DNA of 64,000 nt from JAWKOK01 sp963765875 (GCA_963765875.1 CAVXYK010000020.1:120935-184934); one strand, 5' to 3'; counted from the first letter of the stretch, positions 1-9,716 are shown. Numbers and translations are program-made. Notes: generated from the letters alone by a model not told the origin.

Positions 1-275
1 AAGAGACACACTTGCTTTTTCATCACCATGGTCCTTTGCAAATACAGAAAATGTAAGCGCTTGTATCGCAGTTTCGTCACACATCACCTAGCAATTATGC
101 GTTTGAAGCCCCTCGCTGATTCTTTTCAGATCCTCTGGATTCGTAGATTCGGTTACTGAAATATGCACTTGCCTTCCCTCGCAGAACGATTGGCCGGCCC
201 TGTCACTTTTCGCCGCGCTGAACTCCGTTGGATACACTTGTTCCGCGTTGGCTCGTGCAGAACCTGGAGGCAGTT

Positions 276-583
276 TCAGTCTCGCAGCCCTGATGTTTCC
301 CCGACGTCATTCACGCCCTTGACCAGTAGCCACAATCCCAGTCCGACTTCGGCGATGAAGCTCAGCGCCAACCCAGGATAGCTGATAGCAGACCGAAGAC
401 AATGCCCACCGCGAACTGGCTCGAATCGGAAGTGAGCACGTCGTAGGCCTGATCGACTTCGGCGATGCCGATGTGGCCGACCGTATCGACGATGATCATG
501 GCCAGTACGAAGGCGAGGTAGAGACCGCCTGTGATCCTGGCCGTCCTCTGCCGTGGAAGTTCTATGCTGACGCTGGAAGACAT
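276..583 (-). pseudogene. DUF4386-like membrane protein, internally deleted remnant
   Basis: From 583 downwards a 73-residue frame begins with a segment (TARITGGLYLAFVLAMI) that looks like the first helix of DUF4386 membrane proteins, and it stops at 362. An overlapping second frame reads ALSFIAEVGLGLWLLVKGV and stops at 276, which resembles the last helix of the same family. Members are usually well over 200 residues, so the centre is missing and the two ends are out of frame. I infer a dead gene that lost its middle. Nothing recognisable lies in 1-275. Confidence 0.5.
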
Positions 584-778
584 GTTTTCCCTCCCGTGTT
601 CATTGAGTGGATGCTGCGATCTTTATCAGTTCATGCCGTAAATACAACCCTATGCCTAACAGTCTACGGCCCACCCGAGAAACGCGGCAAGTCCGTCGAA
701 CGAGGCAAGAGCAGCAGCGACGACTGGACAAGGCAAAGCGGTGGAGCGTTTCGTCGGCGTGCAGCCGCGGGTTATGCA

Positions 779-1198
779 TCAGTGGGACTTACGGCCACAA
801 TCGATCTCGAAGACAATCGCAAAAATAGCAACGCACTCCGCTCTCAGGCGCGCCAAATTGAGCTCTTGGCCAAGGTGAGGAATACAGTCTTCTTCCATCA
901 CGTACGAGCGGTAGTAACGAACGCTGATTCCATCAGGCGCCGAAAATTCGCGACGGCTCCTCGCTGCGACATCAATGAACCAGCCCGCACCGGAGGCTCT
1001 CGTGAGAATGTCGGCGAGCCTCTCATCTATATGAGTCAATGCATTACGAACCTCGCGATCCAGCAAGGTGGCAGGTTGGAAGATTTTCTCCGAGCACCAG
1101 CGCTTGACGTATTCGATGCGCTCCCGCCTGAGCTTGTAAGCCTCAAGACTCTCTCGATGTCCCCGCTTCGCATCATTGAGCAGCATGGTAGATGCCAA
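779..1198 (-). CDS. Hypothetical protein, probably broken upstream
   Basis: This is a 139-residue frame from a TTG start, charged and helical, with a protein-like stretch (LLDREVRNALTHIDERLADI). I do not recognise the family. The frame stays open upstream to 1324 and reads like protein (IDRIAWLHEITHEG), but it has no good start. A TAG at 1325-1327 then interrupts it, and beyond the TAG the same frame again looks like protein (SSELVLFAKEINLTQNVIL). The gene may therefore be a larger one cut by a nonsense codon. No ribosome binding site supports the TTG. The 1325-1659 stretch holds nothing else I can name. Confidence 0.35.
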   Translation of the reverse strand: MASTMLLNDAKRGHRESLEAYKLRRERIEYVKRWCSEKIFQPATLLDREVRNALTHIDERLADILTRASGAGWFIDVAARSRREFSAPDGISVRYYRSYVMEEDCIPHLGQELNLARLRAECVAIFAIVFEIDCGRKSH

Positions 1199-1659
1199 GC
1201 CTGCCTGGTAGCAGAGATCACTTAAGGTCGGAGCTATGTCCGGATGGGTGCCAGCGTTCAGCAGAGGCCCTTCATGAGTGATCTCATGTAGCCAGGCAAT
1301 TCGATCAATGGTAGCTCTCAGCGCCTACAGACCTTGAACCAGAATCACATTCTGAGTCAGGTTGATCTCTTTGGCGAAGAGAACCAACTCCGAACTCCAT
1401 ATTGCGGCGGGTTGATGCACAACGCAACAGGGTTATGCGGCGTGAAGAGAATCAACGTGCCACCAAGCCCGGTTGTCGGCACCGCGGAATCCGTGTTGAA
1501 GTAAGCTGGTGGGACCAGACAGTCTATGGAATATCAGTCTTGTTGCCGTGGTTTGGAGCTGCCCAGGAACAGCCACCCAAGTGACCTCAATTGTAGCCAA
1601 TGAGCCGCCCAACGGCGAAGGGATCAATTGTAGCCCAAGGCCTGCCGCTCACGTCACGG

Positions 1660-1911
1660 CTAGCACGCCTTTGCCAGCAGTCCAAGCATCTCAACCGTGC
1701 TATCGATGACGCGGTTTTGCGGCCGTCGCCGTGACTCTGATAGCAAGAAACTGCTGTAGGGCCTGCGGGCGGCGCTACGCCCCAGATCCCAGAAGCCCTC
1801 CTCCGTTCGCTTTTCCCAGATCCAGTTGACCGTCTGCGACGATATCTCCGACCAGTCCCGGAAACGGGACAGTAGTTGATGGGTGTGAATCCATTCAAAC
1901 AAAAAGAGTTG
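1660..1911 (-). pseudogene. C-terminal remnant, possibly of a terpenoid-cyclase-like protein
   Basis: About 82 codons ending at 1660 read as a coherent protein end (WEKRTEEGFWDLG, then LLSESRRRPQNRVIDSTVEM). The spacing of a Trp/Asp/Gly motif before an SESWRRxxxR-like segment recalls the last repeat of alpha/alpha-toroid proteins annotated as prenyltransferase or squalene-oxidase-like in this phylum. The frame runs further upstream but loses protein character and has no start. I infer a truncated leftover. The family assignment is weak. Confidence 0.3.
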
Positions 1912-2074
1912 ATGTTTAGAGGCTCGGGGTGGGGCGGGCGAATCCGCCTGCGTGGCGACGTGTGTTTTCCCTCCCACCCCGTGCCCATCGCTGACGAATT
2001 CTGACCCGCTTGACGGGCATGTGAACGGGCGGATGGGTGTCATAGCGGGGGCATTCCCGCCCGTCGCCATTCCC

Positions 2075-3454
2075 CTACGGGGTGCCACCCAACTCAAAGA
2101 GCATGGTAGCGCCCGTCTTGATGCCGTCGATAAACCTGTCGATCTCCAGGTTCTCATTCGGCGAGTGATTGGCCTCGTCCGGGTTGGCATAGGGTATCAG
2201 AAAGGCGGGGATGCCCAGGATCTTGGTGAAGGCGTAGTCGGGCAAGCTACCGCCCATGGCCGGCATGAGCAGCGGCTCCTCGCCGCGTCCCGAGCGGACG
2301 GCTCGCTGCAACGGTGCGGTGAAGGGTGAATCCAGGGGCGTCTTTGACGGATCCATGCCGTGGAGACGAACGAACTCGACGCCCGGCGCGTGGCGTTTGA
2401 CGTGGGCCTCCACCTTGTCGAGGATATCGTCGACGGTCTGGGCCTCGATCAGGCGGATGTCGCATTTGCAGATGGCCTCGCTGGGCAACACGGTCTTGGA
2501 GCCGGGACCGCCGTAGCCGCCGTGCAGCCCGTTGATGGTCAGCGTCGGCCAGAGCGAAAGCCGGTCGCAATAGCCGCGATCCACCGGTGCGTCCAACTCA
2601 GTCAGCCCCAACTCTCGCTTGACCTCGTCAACATCGATAGGAAGCGCAGCCAGGGCCAGACGCTCCAACTCGGTGGGTGGCTCCACATCATCATAGAGGC
2701 CGTCGATGGTGATCTCGCCTCGATCGTTCTTCATGGTGCCCAGCAGATGGACCAACGTCCAGAGTGGATTGGGGGCCACGCCGCCAAAGTTGCCTGAATG
2801 GAGATCCTTGTTCGCTCCCTTGGCTCGCAGTTCGAACGAGGCCACGCCGCGCACGCCGAAGTGGATGCAGGCTTGCCCATTTTCGTTGACCGGGCCATCG
2901 GCGGTGATGACCAGGTCGGCCTGAAGCAACTCCTTGTTGGCTGCGACAAAGTTGGCGATGCGCGGACTGCCGATTTCCTCCTCACCCTCCAGCAGCACGA
3001 TGACGTTGCAAGGCAGGGCATCAGCAACGGCCAGCCACGACTCGATGGCAAGCAGTTGGGCGAAGTGCTGACCCTTGTTGTCGCCCACACCGCGGCCATA
3101 GATGCGTCCATTGCGAATGGCCGGCTCAAAGGGCGGCGAAATCCAGGCCTCCAGCGGATCGGGCGGCTGCACATCGTAGTGGCCGTAGAGCAGTACTGTG
3201 GGCGCGCCTGACGCACCGGGCGCATCTGATCGACGGCCCAGAACCATGGGCCAGCCCTCAGTCGGCATCAACTGAGCGTCCATGCCCAGTGCTTGCAGCC
3301 GTGCCAGCAGAAAGTCGGCCACCTCACCGATGCCGATGCCGTGCGCGCTGATGCTCGGCATGCTCACGTATTCCATGAGCCGCTGCACAAAGTCAGCCTG
3401 CTGCGATTCGATATAATTATGGACGGCTCTCAACTCACCATTCGATCCAGGCAC
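2075..3454 (-). CDS. M20-family dipeptidase
   Basis: This 459-residue protein is a dinuclear zinc M20 metallopeptidase of the dipeptidase branch, expected in the cytoplasm to cleave dipeptides or acylated amino acids. It carries the metal-site motif YGHYDVQPP (His92, Asp94), the bridging Asp in GRGVGDNKGQ (Asp125), the catalytic Glu in GEEEIGS (about 158-160), Asp186, the lid-domain His219 (DLHSG) and the last metal ligand His430 (NHSPNE). Its length is normal and no motif is missing. The start is a GTG preceded by GGAG about nine bases upstream, and there is no signal peptide. It runs codirectionally with the secreted protein upstream of it, with about 155 bases between. Confidence 0.9.
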   Translation of the reverse strand: MPGSNGELRAVHNYIESQQADFVQRLMEYVSMPSISAHGIGIGEVADFLLARLQALGMDAQLMPTEGWPMVLGRRSDAPGASGAPTVLLYGHYDVQPPDPLEAWISPPFEPAIRNGRIYGRGVGDNKGQHFAQLLAIESWLAVADALPCNVIVLLEGEEEIGSPRIANFVAANKELLQADLVITADGPVNENGQACIHFGVRGVASFELRAKGANKDLHSGNFGGVAPNPLWTLVHLLGTMKNDRGEITIDGLYDDVEPPTELERLALAALPIDVDEVKRELGLTELDAPVDRGYCDRLSLWPTLTINGLHGGYGGPGSKTVLPSEAICKCDIRLIEAQTVDDILDKVEAHVKRHAPGVEFVRLHGMDPSKTPLDSPFTAPLQRAVRSGRGEEPLLMPAMGGSLPDYAFTKILGIPAFLIPYANPDEANHSPNENLEIDRFIDGIKTGATMLFELGGTP

Positions 3455-3609
3455 AACAATTCTCCGTTTTCTGTGTCCAATCTTCTTGCTATCCGTGAAA
3501 ATCCGGATGAAACTGCGTCATCCGTGTCGTATCTCACCATGACCTGAATAGTTTCTCCAGTTCTCCTGCGGCTACAGCGTCATCTGTCCCGAAAGGTTCA
3601 CGACATGCA

Positions 3610-6600
3610 CTATCGCACTACCTGCGGCAGATAGATATGCTCGACTGGCTCCGTGACTGCACCGACAGTAACCCGGATGGTGTCGGTGGCCGTATGACCC
3701 TGGCCGTCGTCAGCGGTGAGGGTAATGGTGTGGATGCCGTCAGAGAGGGCCTCGATAGTGAGCTTGCCGCCGCTGCCGAGAGGGCCATCCATGCTTGAGG
3801 TCCAGGTCGCCGCGTTCGTGTGATCGCCGCTCTCGATGTCGTAGGCGTACCCCTCAAGGATTATGGGAAACGCGTCAACAACGACATTATTGGCAGGGGC
3901 GGTGATGTCGACCCAGGGTCCGACGTCGGGCACGGTGAAAGCCTCGGAGGTCACCACCGTTTCGTTGAATCCGTCGCTGGCAATTAGGCGGAGCCTGGCC
4001 TGTGCGCCCGCTTCGATCTGGGTTGCATGGACGCCCCAATGAAAGGCCTGGTCAAAATACTTGACATCGCTCGGCGAGAGATTGATGCCAATCGGTGTCC
4101 AACTCACGCCGTTGTCTGCGCTGTAGTGGACATGGTAGCGCAGATTGGGTGCGTCCTCAAGCGGCGTGGTCCAGGCAAGCTGTGCAGATTGATAGGTGTT
4201 GTCATAGCTCGCGGAGACCAATATGACGGCGGGTGGATTCGTGGGTATCACCATGGTCTTGACCGTGCTACCCTTGTACAGCAGTTGGAGTTGGCGGAGG
4301 CCCGATCTGGGCGTGAGGAAGGCCGTGAACGCGGCCATCGTACCCTCTTCACCTGTTCCGGCATTGGTGAGGGACAGGTCGAAGCACTTTTGCTCAACAA
4401 CGCTCACTCCATCTCTGGCCCTGAGGCAGTAGTCGCCGCCGTTGGTGAGCGGAGTCATTCCATCAGGCTTGGGGCTGTCCTCCAACAGTACGATCGGATG
4501 GAAGCGGCCATCGGCAGGACCGACAAGCCCGCTGACGTAGAGGTAGTCGCCGACGTCTATTGCGTTGGCGCCTTGAGATGACGCCGCGTCAACCGGTATG
4601 GTTGCGAAGTTGAGATAGACCTTCTCATAGTGGAAGTCAGAGATCCAACTAGGCAGACCATCCCGGGCTTCAGTGGACATCACGTCATAGAGGTCGGGCG
4701 ACTGGATCTTGACGAAATCTGAAGTCCCAGTGTCGTAGCCGAAGATGTGGGTCAGGCTGGGATCGTAGGGAAAGACGTAGTCAAAGGGTGGCGCAGCTCC
4801 ATCGGCACTAAAGAGCAAAGGGCGCAGTCCAAACTGATTCCCAATCGCCATCATACAATCCTGTCCTTCGTTGCGCAGTCCGCACGCTGCCACGCCGTTG
4901 GGCGCGCCCCAGAAGAGCCAGGAGCCGGTGTAATTCTCGTCCTCTGTGCCGTAGATCGTGACGTAGTAGTCGGCCACGTTGTCCCGGTTGTTGATCAGCT
5001 CCCAGCGTCGGGCCACGGCGGCGATGTAGTGAAAATCAAGGCCGGGCATCACATCGCTGGGATCGGCGTAGCGATCGAGTGCCGGCAGGATGCGCATCGC
5101 GACATCGCCAATCGGAAAGCGAGCGAGCAGCTTCTCGTGCACGTCAAGGATATCCCGATAGGTGACGGGGTGATGGTCGCTGGAGACGGTGCTGACGGAA
5201 ATCGGGATGTAGGCTATCTTGATGGGTCGGCGTTTGTTGAAGCGGGCAGTGGCAGTGGCGGAAGCGGATTTTTCGCCTGCAGAGACGTCTGCACTCAAAG
5301 TGACTACACCGCTGAGCCATTCCTCCGGCAGCTCGAAGTTGAGGCTGGATCCGGCGTCGGAGCGGGCAACATCCCAATCGGTGATAGCCCCCGCGCCGAT
5401 TGGGCGATCCGCTTTCAGCGTGCCCAGCGATACGTCGTCGCGCAGACCGGTCAATGAGCCGTCGACCAGCGCAAAGCCGGCGTCGACATCAGGGTAGACG
5501 CGCACGACTGTGGCCTTTCCATCCACCAGTGGAATGGTGTTGGAGAGCGTTTGAACGCTCTGGATGACCTCAATCTTGGCAATGGCCAGCCCGGCGACAT
5601 AGCATGCGTGTTCGGTCAGCCACGGGTCGTAGTTTATCTCGCGCCCATCATCACTGCACCAGAGTCGATCTCCTAGCCCCCCGGGATTGCTCGAATGGGT
5701 CGGACCCGTCCGGTGGCCCCAGTAGTTGTTTGTCGCATCGATGACGTTCAGATCGTTGCGGCAGTGGATGCCGGCTGTCACATTGGAGGCAATGCAGTTG
5801 TTGTGGGCCGCAACAGCGTTCGATGGGCCCTCCACATCGGCGCTGATGCCAAAAGCGTTGTTGGTGAGTGTGTTCCCGTTGATGGAGGCAACGATGAAAT
5901 CGTTCGGGCAGGCACTGTTTGAGAGACTGACGGCCTGCTCGAAGCTCCCAACCGTGTTATCGGTGATGACGACATTCGGAATATCCACTCCGCAATCTGT
6001 AAGCACCTGGATGCCTACACCCCCATCGCTGCCGGTGAGTACGTTGCCGCTGACGGTGTATTCCACATCACCGGCCGGTGTGACAGCCGGCTTGATGCTG
6101 ATGGCTGGGTGGCTTCCCGACATGGTCTCAATCTGAAGCGTGTTGTTGTCGATTGTGATTCCTGCATCGTTGGCCGCTTGGATCATGGCTTGCGTGTCGG
6201 GAATGTGGCCGGTGAAGGTGTTGTCACGAATCCTGGCCGTTGTCTGAGCGCTCAAACGTACTGAACTCTCGAGGAACGTATTGCGATTGACATCGGCGTT
6301 TGCGGAATCGGCGACGAGCAAATCAGTGTCAATGAAGGCGTTCGTACCGATATTGGCGTTGACGGCCTCTGCGACCGATACAGTCGAGTTGGAAATCGTG
6401 TTGCCGGACAGGATGACGTTGCCATCGCCCAAGAAGCCAATCGACGACTCCTCAATCGTGCTATCTTTGACATCCGCCCCTGTGCTAATCGAGCCTTTCG
6501 TAAGTTGGCTGCTATGGATCGTACTTGCTCGGTTTTCTAGATGGAACGAGGTTCCATCGAACGCGCCGAACTTGACGATGACGACGCCTGGCTTAATGGC

Positions 6601-7248
6601 CGAACCGACCTTGAAGATCGAGTCCGAAATCGTCCCGCCGGTTATCGTGGCGGCGTTCAACGTGAGGACGGCGTCTGTTGCGACATTGACGCCTGACAGC
6701 CTCAGAGATCCCCCAAGCGTCAGGCTGCGGTGGAGCTTGCCGCTGATTTCGCCTGGGGTCGCACTCTTGAAGGTGAGGTAGATGGTAGCGGGGGGATCGG
6801 CACTGTTTTTGACAATGAACTGATAGCTGTATGCCGTATCGGTATCCGGCGGAGAATCGGTTAGCAACCCTGCGCCGCACGCTGGGCTTGCAACCTCAGC
6901 ATAGGCGCCACCGCTGGAGGGTTTGCGGTACAGCAAGATGGATGCGCAGCCGGGAATATCAGCAGGATCCCACCAGAAGTCGACGAAGTTTGGGCCGCTG
7001 AATAGGTCAACGGGGGCAACGGGAACGGCTGGACTGGTGGGTGAGTCGTCAGCGGCTTCGGCGTGGACGGGGGCTGAAACAAGCAACAACGCAACCACAA
7101 AACACGTTACGACAACGAGAATGGTCAGCTTGGGGCCGGCAATCATCGTACGTTGGAAGGCCCGGATATTTACCCTCAGCTTGGACAGATGAATCGGGAC
7201 CCGATCTCCTTCAACAGAAGCAACAAGTTCGACCCGACGTTGAGACAT
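3610..7248 (-). CDS. Large secreted beta-helix protein with a metalloprotease-like domain lacking catalytic residues
   Basis: The start at 7248 is set by a perfect AAGGAGGT eight bases upstream; the frame runs on to 7293 but has no such site there. The product is about 1212 residues. It has a membrane/signal segment near residues 40-65 (cleavage likely after VHAEA), a fibronectin-III-like domain, and a right-handed parallel beta-helix of many short repeats rich in N, T and I (about 170-540). A central domain ends with LPSWISDFHY, as in secreted zinc peptidases. Ig-like domains follow, and the C-terminus ends YLPQVVR. Where such peptidases carry HExxHxxGLRH, this protein has MAIGNQFGLRP (4819-4851), so catalysis is unlikely. 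I infer an extracellular adhesion or binding role; the substrate is unknown. Confidence 0.75.
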   Translation of the reverse strand: MSQRRVELVASVEGDRVPIHLSKLRVNIRAFQRTMIAGPKLTILVVVTCFVVALLLVSAPVHAEAADDSPTSPAVPVAPVDLFSGPNFVDFWWDPADIPGCASILLYRKPSSGGAYAEVASPACGAGLLTDSPPDTDTAYSYQFIVKNSADPPATIYLTFKSATPGEISGKLHRSLTLGGSLRLSGVNVATDAVLTLNAATITGGTISDSIFKVGSAIKPGVVIVKFGAFDGTSFHLENRASTIHSSQLTKGSISTGADVKDSTIEESSIGFLGDGNVILSGNTISNSTVSVAEAVNANIGTNAFIDTDLLVADSANADVNRNTFLESSVRLSAQTTARIRDNTFTGHIPDTQAMIQAANDAGITIDNNTLQIETMSGSHPAISIKPAVTPAGDVEYTVSGNVLTGSDGGVGIQVLTDCGVDIPNVVITDNTVGSFEQAVSLSNSACPNDFIVASINGNTLTNNAFGISADVEGPSNAVAAHNNCIASNVTAGIHCRNDLNVIDATNNYWGHRTGPTHSSNPGGLGDRLWCSDDGREINYDPWLTEHACYVAGLAIAKIEVIQSVQTLSNTIPLVDGKATVVRVYPDVDAGFALVDGSLTGLRDDVSLGTLKADRPIGAGAITDWDVARSDAGSSLNFELPEEWLSGVVTLSADVSAGEKSASATATARFNKRRPIKIAYIPISVSTVSSDHHPVTYRDILDVHEKLLARFPIGDVAMRILPALDRYADPSDVMPGLDFHYIAAVARRWELINNRDNVADYYVTIYGTEDENYTGSWLFWGAPNGVAACGLRNEGQDCMMAIGNQFGLRPLLFSADGAAPPFDYVFPYDPSLTHIFGYDTGTSDFVKIQSPDLYDVMSTEARDGLPSWISDFHYEKVYLNFATIPVDAASSQGANAIDVGDYLYVSGLVGPADGRFHPIVLLEDSPKPDGMTPLTNGGDYCLRARDGVSVVEQKCFDLSLTNAGTGEEGTMAAFTAFLTPRSGLRQLQLLYKGSTVKTMVIPTNPPAVILVSASYDNTYQSAQLAWTTPLEDAPNLRYHVHYSADNGVSWTPIGINLSPSDVKYFDQAFHWGVHATQIEAGAQARLRLIASDGFNETVVTSEAFTVPDVGPWVDITAPANNVVVDAFPIILEGYAYDIESGDHTNAATWTSSMDGPLGSGGKLTIEALSDGIHTITLTADDGQGHTATDTIRVTVGAVTEPVEHIYLPQVVR

Positions 7249-7488
7249 GGATTCGCACCTCCTTGTGTGATATTCCACTTGGCTCTTGATCATAACTGTT
7301 ACGGCTATTATGACACATTGGGGACCACGGTGTACAACACACCAAGAGAATCAGCATCCAAGCGTTTGCAAGTAGTTTTCGATATGTAGTGCGTGAAGGC
7401 TGGTGCACTTCATCGTCACAGTCAACATATTCCTGGTCGAGGGTGTGCTCTTCATGTGGGCATCCCTGACCGTTGCAACTTCATACGC

Positions 7489-7534
7489 GAAAAAGCCCAA
7501 CACTGCGCTCTTCAGGAGCAGTGCTGGGCTTCTT
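7489..7534 (-). terminator. Rho-independent terminator
   Basis: An inverted repeat pairs AGCCCAACACTGC with GCAGTGCTGGGCT around a short loop. Read on the minus strand it is followed by a run of T (gggcttttt). It sits 87 bases after the stop of the receiver-like gene, so it should end that transcript. Confidence 0.7.
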
Positions 7535-7620
7535 GAGTCTGCGACAAAACAGGTGCCATGACGTCGAGAAAAGTGGGCAATGTGCCGCGTACTTCGCAAA
7601 GCAAGGTCAAGGCCTTGGGC

Positions 7621-8004
7621 CTACCGCGTTGTCCGCTCCACCCAACGGATATGTGCGCCTATCTTTTCGACGAACAGATTCGTGCCGATGGGTCCCGAAA
7701 TACACTCGTCAACACCGGCGTCGTAGGCTACAACGGCAAAATTCTCGGCAACATTGGTGGTAACAAGAAGTAAAGGAGCATCGAACCGTCTTCGAAGATG
7801 ACGGCACATGTCAATCGGATCTTGTGAGGTATCATTTGCCTCCACGATCACAGCGTCTGCAACTGCCGACGCTGCCTTCTCAGATAACATCGTATGCATA
7901 TTCTCTTCAATAACTGAAATATGACTGCCGTCAAGGGCGGCCTTGAAATCTTGATAGTCGTTGTCCTGTCCGTTGCCTACCCAGAGGACCGTATAGGGCT
8001 TCAC
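7621..8004 (-). CDS. Stand-alone degenerate receiver (pseudo-receiver) protein
   Basis: This 127-residue single-domain protein has the CheY-like receiver pattern: hydrophobic strand 1 (YTVLWVG), strand 3 (ADAVIVEAN), then APLLLVTT, AYDAGVDECISGPI and a final helix. The phosphoacceptor Asp at the end of strand 3 is Glu (VIVEAN), the acidic pair after strand 1 is missing, and the conserved Lys of the KP motif is Gly (ISGPI). Normal phosphorylation therefore looks impossible. The start is GTG with no clear Shine-Dalgarno. It stands alone with no kinase nearby and has its own terminator. It could be a protein-interaction module or a decaying regulator. Confidence 0.65.
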   Translation of the reverse strand: MKPYTVLWVGNGQDNDYQDFKAALDGSHISVIEENMHTMLSEKAASAVADAVIVEANDTSQDPIDMCRHLRRRFDAPLLLVTTNVAENFAVVAYDAGVDECISGPIGTNLFVEKIGAHIRWVERTTR

Positions 8005-8226
8005 ATTCCACCACCATTTAAGAAACCATTGTTGTTCACCGTCGACATGAAACGCCCAGAGATCCTAGCGGCATCGTTGAGCTGTCATATCGATCATCGT
8101 TTACCGAGATTCATTGTAGCGGCCTTGGCGATTAAACGCATCGGTCTTGAGGCGGGTAGTCCATCCAACCAAAGACCTATTGGGTGCGGCCAGATGCCCG
8201 GCAGCGTGGCCGGCAGCCGCACAGAC

Positions 8227-8268
8227 GAAGGCCCTTCACTGGTTGGGGTAAACCAGTGAAGGGCCTTC
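8227..8268. terminator. Perfect 18-bp hairpin between two minus-strand genes
   Basis: GAAGGCCCTTCACTGGTT and its exact reverse complement are separated by six bases. A TTCTTTG tract follows on the plus strand. The nearest genes are on the minus strand, where no T-run follows the stem, so its terminator role for the OsmC lipoprotein gene is plausible but not certain. Nothing else was found in the 8005-8346 gap. Confidence 0.5.
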
Positions 8269-8346
8269 TTTGTAGATCTTAAGTTATGTCTGAAGCAAGA
8301 AGATGACGGTAGCTCTGGATGTTCGTACACCGTCATGCGCGATAGA

Positions 8347-9339
8347 CTAGCTTCCGTTCACCGTGATATCCACAGGCGCAGAGCGGGAGAGCGTCGTGTA
8401 GATCGGGCAACGAGCTTGGAACGCACTGGTCAATGCCAGCGCCTGGGCATCGTCAATGCCGCCGGCTTCGATGTTGACGCGCATGGCCTGGATACGGGGA
8501 TCGTTGCCGTTGCCGGTCAGGCCGCTGGGGTCCAGGTCGGCCTCAACGTAGGTCGTCAGCGACGTGAGCGGGATGTCCAGTTCCTGCGCTGCCTTTTCGA
8601 AGATGAACGTGCCGCAGGTGCCCAGCGAACCGAGCATCAGGTCCAGCGGATTGCGCTCCTCGTTGGGGCCGGCCAGCGGCGGAACAGAGTCGATGACGAA
8701 GTGGTTGCCACGGGCGTTGACGATGGCGCGTCCGGGCTGATTGGAGAGCTGAGCCGTGACCTTGGCTGTGCCCAAGCCCTCGATGGGGGCCGATGCAACC
8801 TCATCGCCGACAGTGATTTCGATGTCGGTTGCGCGTGAGAGCGTCGTGTAGATTGGGCAGCGGGTCATGAAGTTCTCGACCAACGTCTGGCTCTGCTCGC
8901 CCTCGATGCCCTCTAGATCCATGTGGACCCGGAACATCTGGATGCGGGGATCGGTCCCGGAACCGGCCACGCCGCTGGCATCCAGATCGCCTTCGACGCT
9001 GACGATGGCGCCGGTCAGTGGAAACTCCAACTCTTCTGCTGCCTTTTCAGCCACGAATAGTCCACACGTAGCCAGCGAACCCAGCATCATATCCAGGGGA
9101 TTCAGTTCCTCGTTTGGTCCTTCCAGCGGCGGCACTGAATCGACAATGAAGTGGTTGCCACGGGCGCTGACGATGGCGCGGCCCGGCTGGTTGGTAAGTT
9201 GCGTCGTGGCCTTGGCCGTGGCCAACTGTGGACCTTCGGGCGCCGCCGGCGGCGCTTGCAGCGGCTGGCAGGCGCTCAACAGGATGGCCATCAGCGGCAC
9301 CAATGCAAGCAATAGGGTGAACGGTCGTCGAATACTCAT
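8347..9339 (-). CDS. Lipoprotein with two tandem OsmC domains
   Basis: This 330-residue protein starts behind AAAGGAGA. A signal sequence ends in the lipobox LLSAC (Cys24), so the protein should be lipid-anchored outside the cytoplasmic membrane. Two similar OsmC-like domains follow (about 42-180 and 192-328). Each keeps both redox cysteines of the OsmC/Ohr family: LATCGLF and TRCPIYTTLSR in the first, LGTCGTF and ARCPIYTTLSR in the second. OsmC/Ohr enzymes reduce organic hydroperoxides and are normally cytoplasmic single-domain dimers. Here the two copies are fused, which could make an intramolecular pseudo-dimer, and exported. The reductant outside the cell is unknown. Domain identity is secure; the peroxidase role is inferred. 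Confidence 0.85.
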   Translation of the reverse strand: MSIRRPFTLLLALVPLMAILLSACQPLQAPPAAPEGPQLATAKATTQLTNQPGRAIVSARGNHFIVDSVPPLEGPNEELNPLDMMLGSLATCGLFVAEKAAEELEFPLTGAIVSVEGDLDASGVAGSGTDPRIQMFRVHMDLEGIEGEQSQTLVENFMTRCPIYTTLSRATDIEITVGDEVASAPIEGLGTAKVTAQLSNQPGRAIVNARGNHFVIDSVPPLAGPNEERNPLDLMLGSLGTCGTFIFEKAAQELDIPLTSLTTYVEADLDPSGLTGNGNDPRIQAMRVNIEAGGIDDAQALALTSAFQARCPIYTTLSRSAPVDITVNGS

Positions 9340-9429
9340 TTTGTACGATTCTCCTTTGTTGTAAAACAGGGTTTAGTAGACTGTTGTGACTCCGATACAA
9401 AAAGTCTTTCCTCGACACGAATGACTCTA

Positions 9430-9660
9430 CTGCAAAAAGCCTTTTCTTGACACGAATGGTCACGAATTTACACGGATTATGTCGTCACCCCAGAGAGAAC
9501 ATTCGTGATAATTCGCGTAAATTCGTGTCAGGATCCCTTTTTGCAGTGGACTCACGAATGGTCACGAATTTGCACGAATTGGGGTGTCGCCCCAGACAGA
9601 AGATTCGTGAAAATTGGTGTAAATTCGTGTCCGCATCCGTTTTTGCAGGAGAGTCCGCTG
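9430..9660. repeat. Two imperfect copies of an intergenic CACGAATT-type repeat
   Basis: Two tandem units of roughly 110 bases each run from a CACGAATGGTCACGAATTT start to a TAAATTCGTGTC...TTTTTGCAG end. Each can fold back on itself because it opens with ACGAATT and closes with AATTCGTG. This fills most of the 377-base gap between the OsmC lipoprotein gene and the next gene. I saw no coding potential. Related palindromic elements recur later in the window. Confidence 0.6.
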
Positions 9661-9716
9661 TGGAATAGAACACGGATGGTCTGAATTTTGATTGTTCACG
9701 TGTTGGGTGCAAAGCA

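Noticed and set aside
473..1225. A 250-codon plus-strand reading frame
   Set aside because: It lies antisense to the DUF4386-like remnant and the hypothetical gene, has no protein-family character and no start signal.
1952..3225. Several long plus-strand and shifted frames
   Set aside because: They are shadows of the M20 peptidase gene, whose motifs are complete in the minus frame.
9430..9660. Possible CRISPR array because of repeated CACGAATT units
   Set aside because: Only two imperfect long units, no equal-length spacers and no cas genes.
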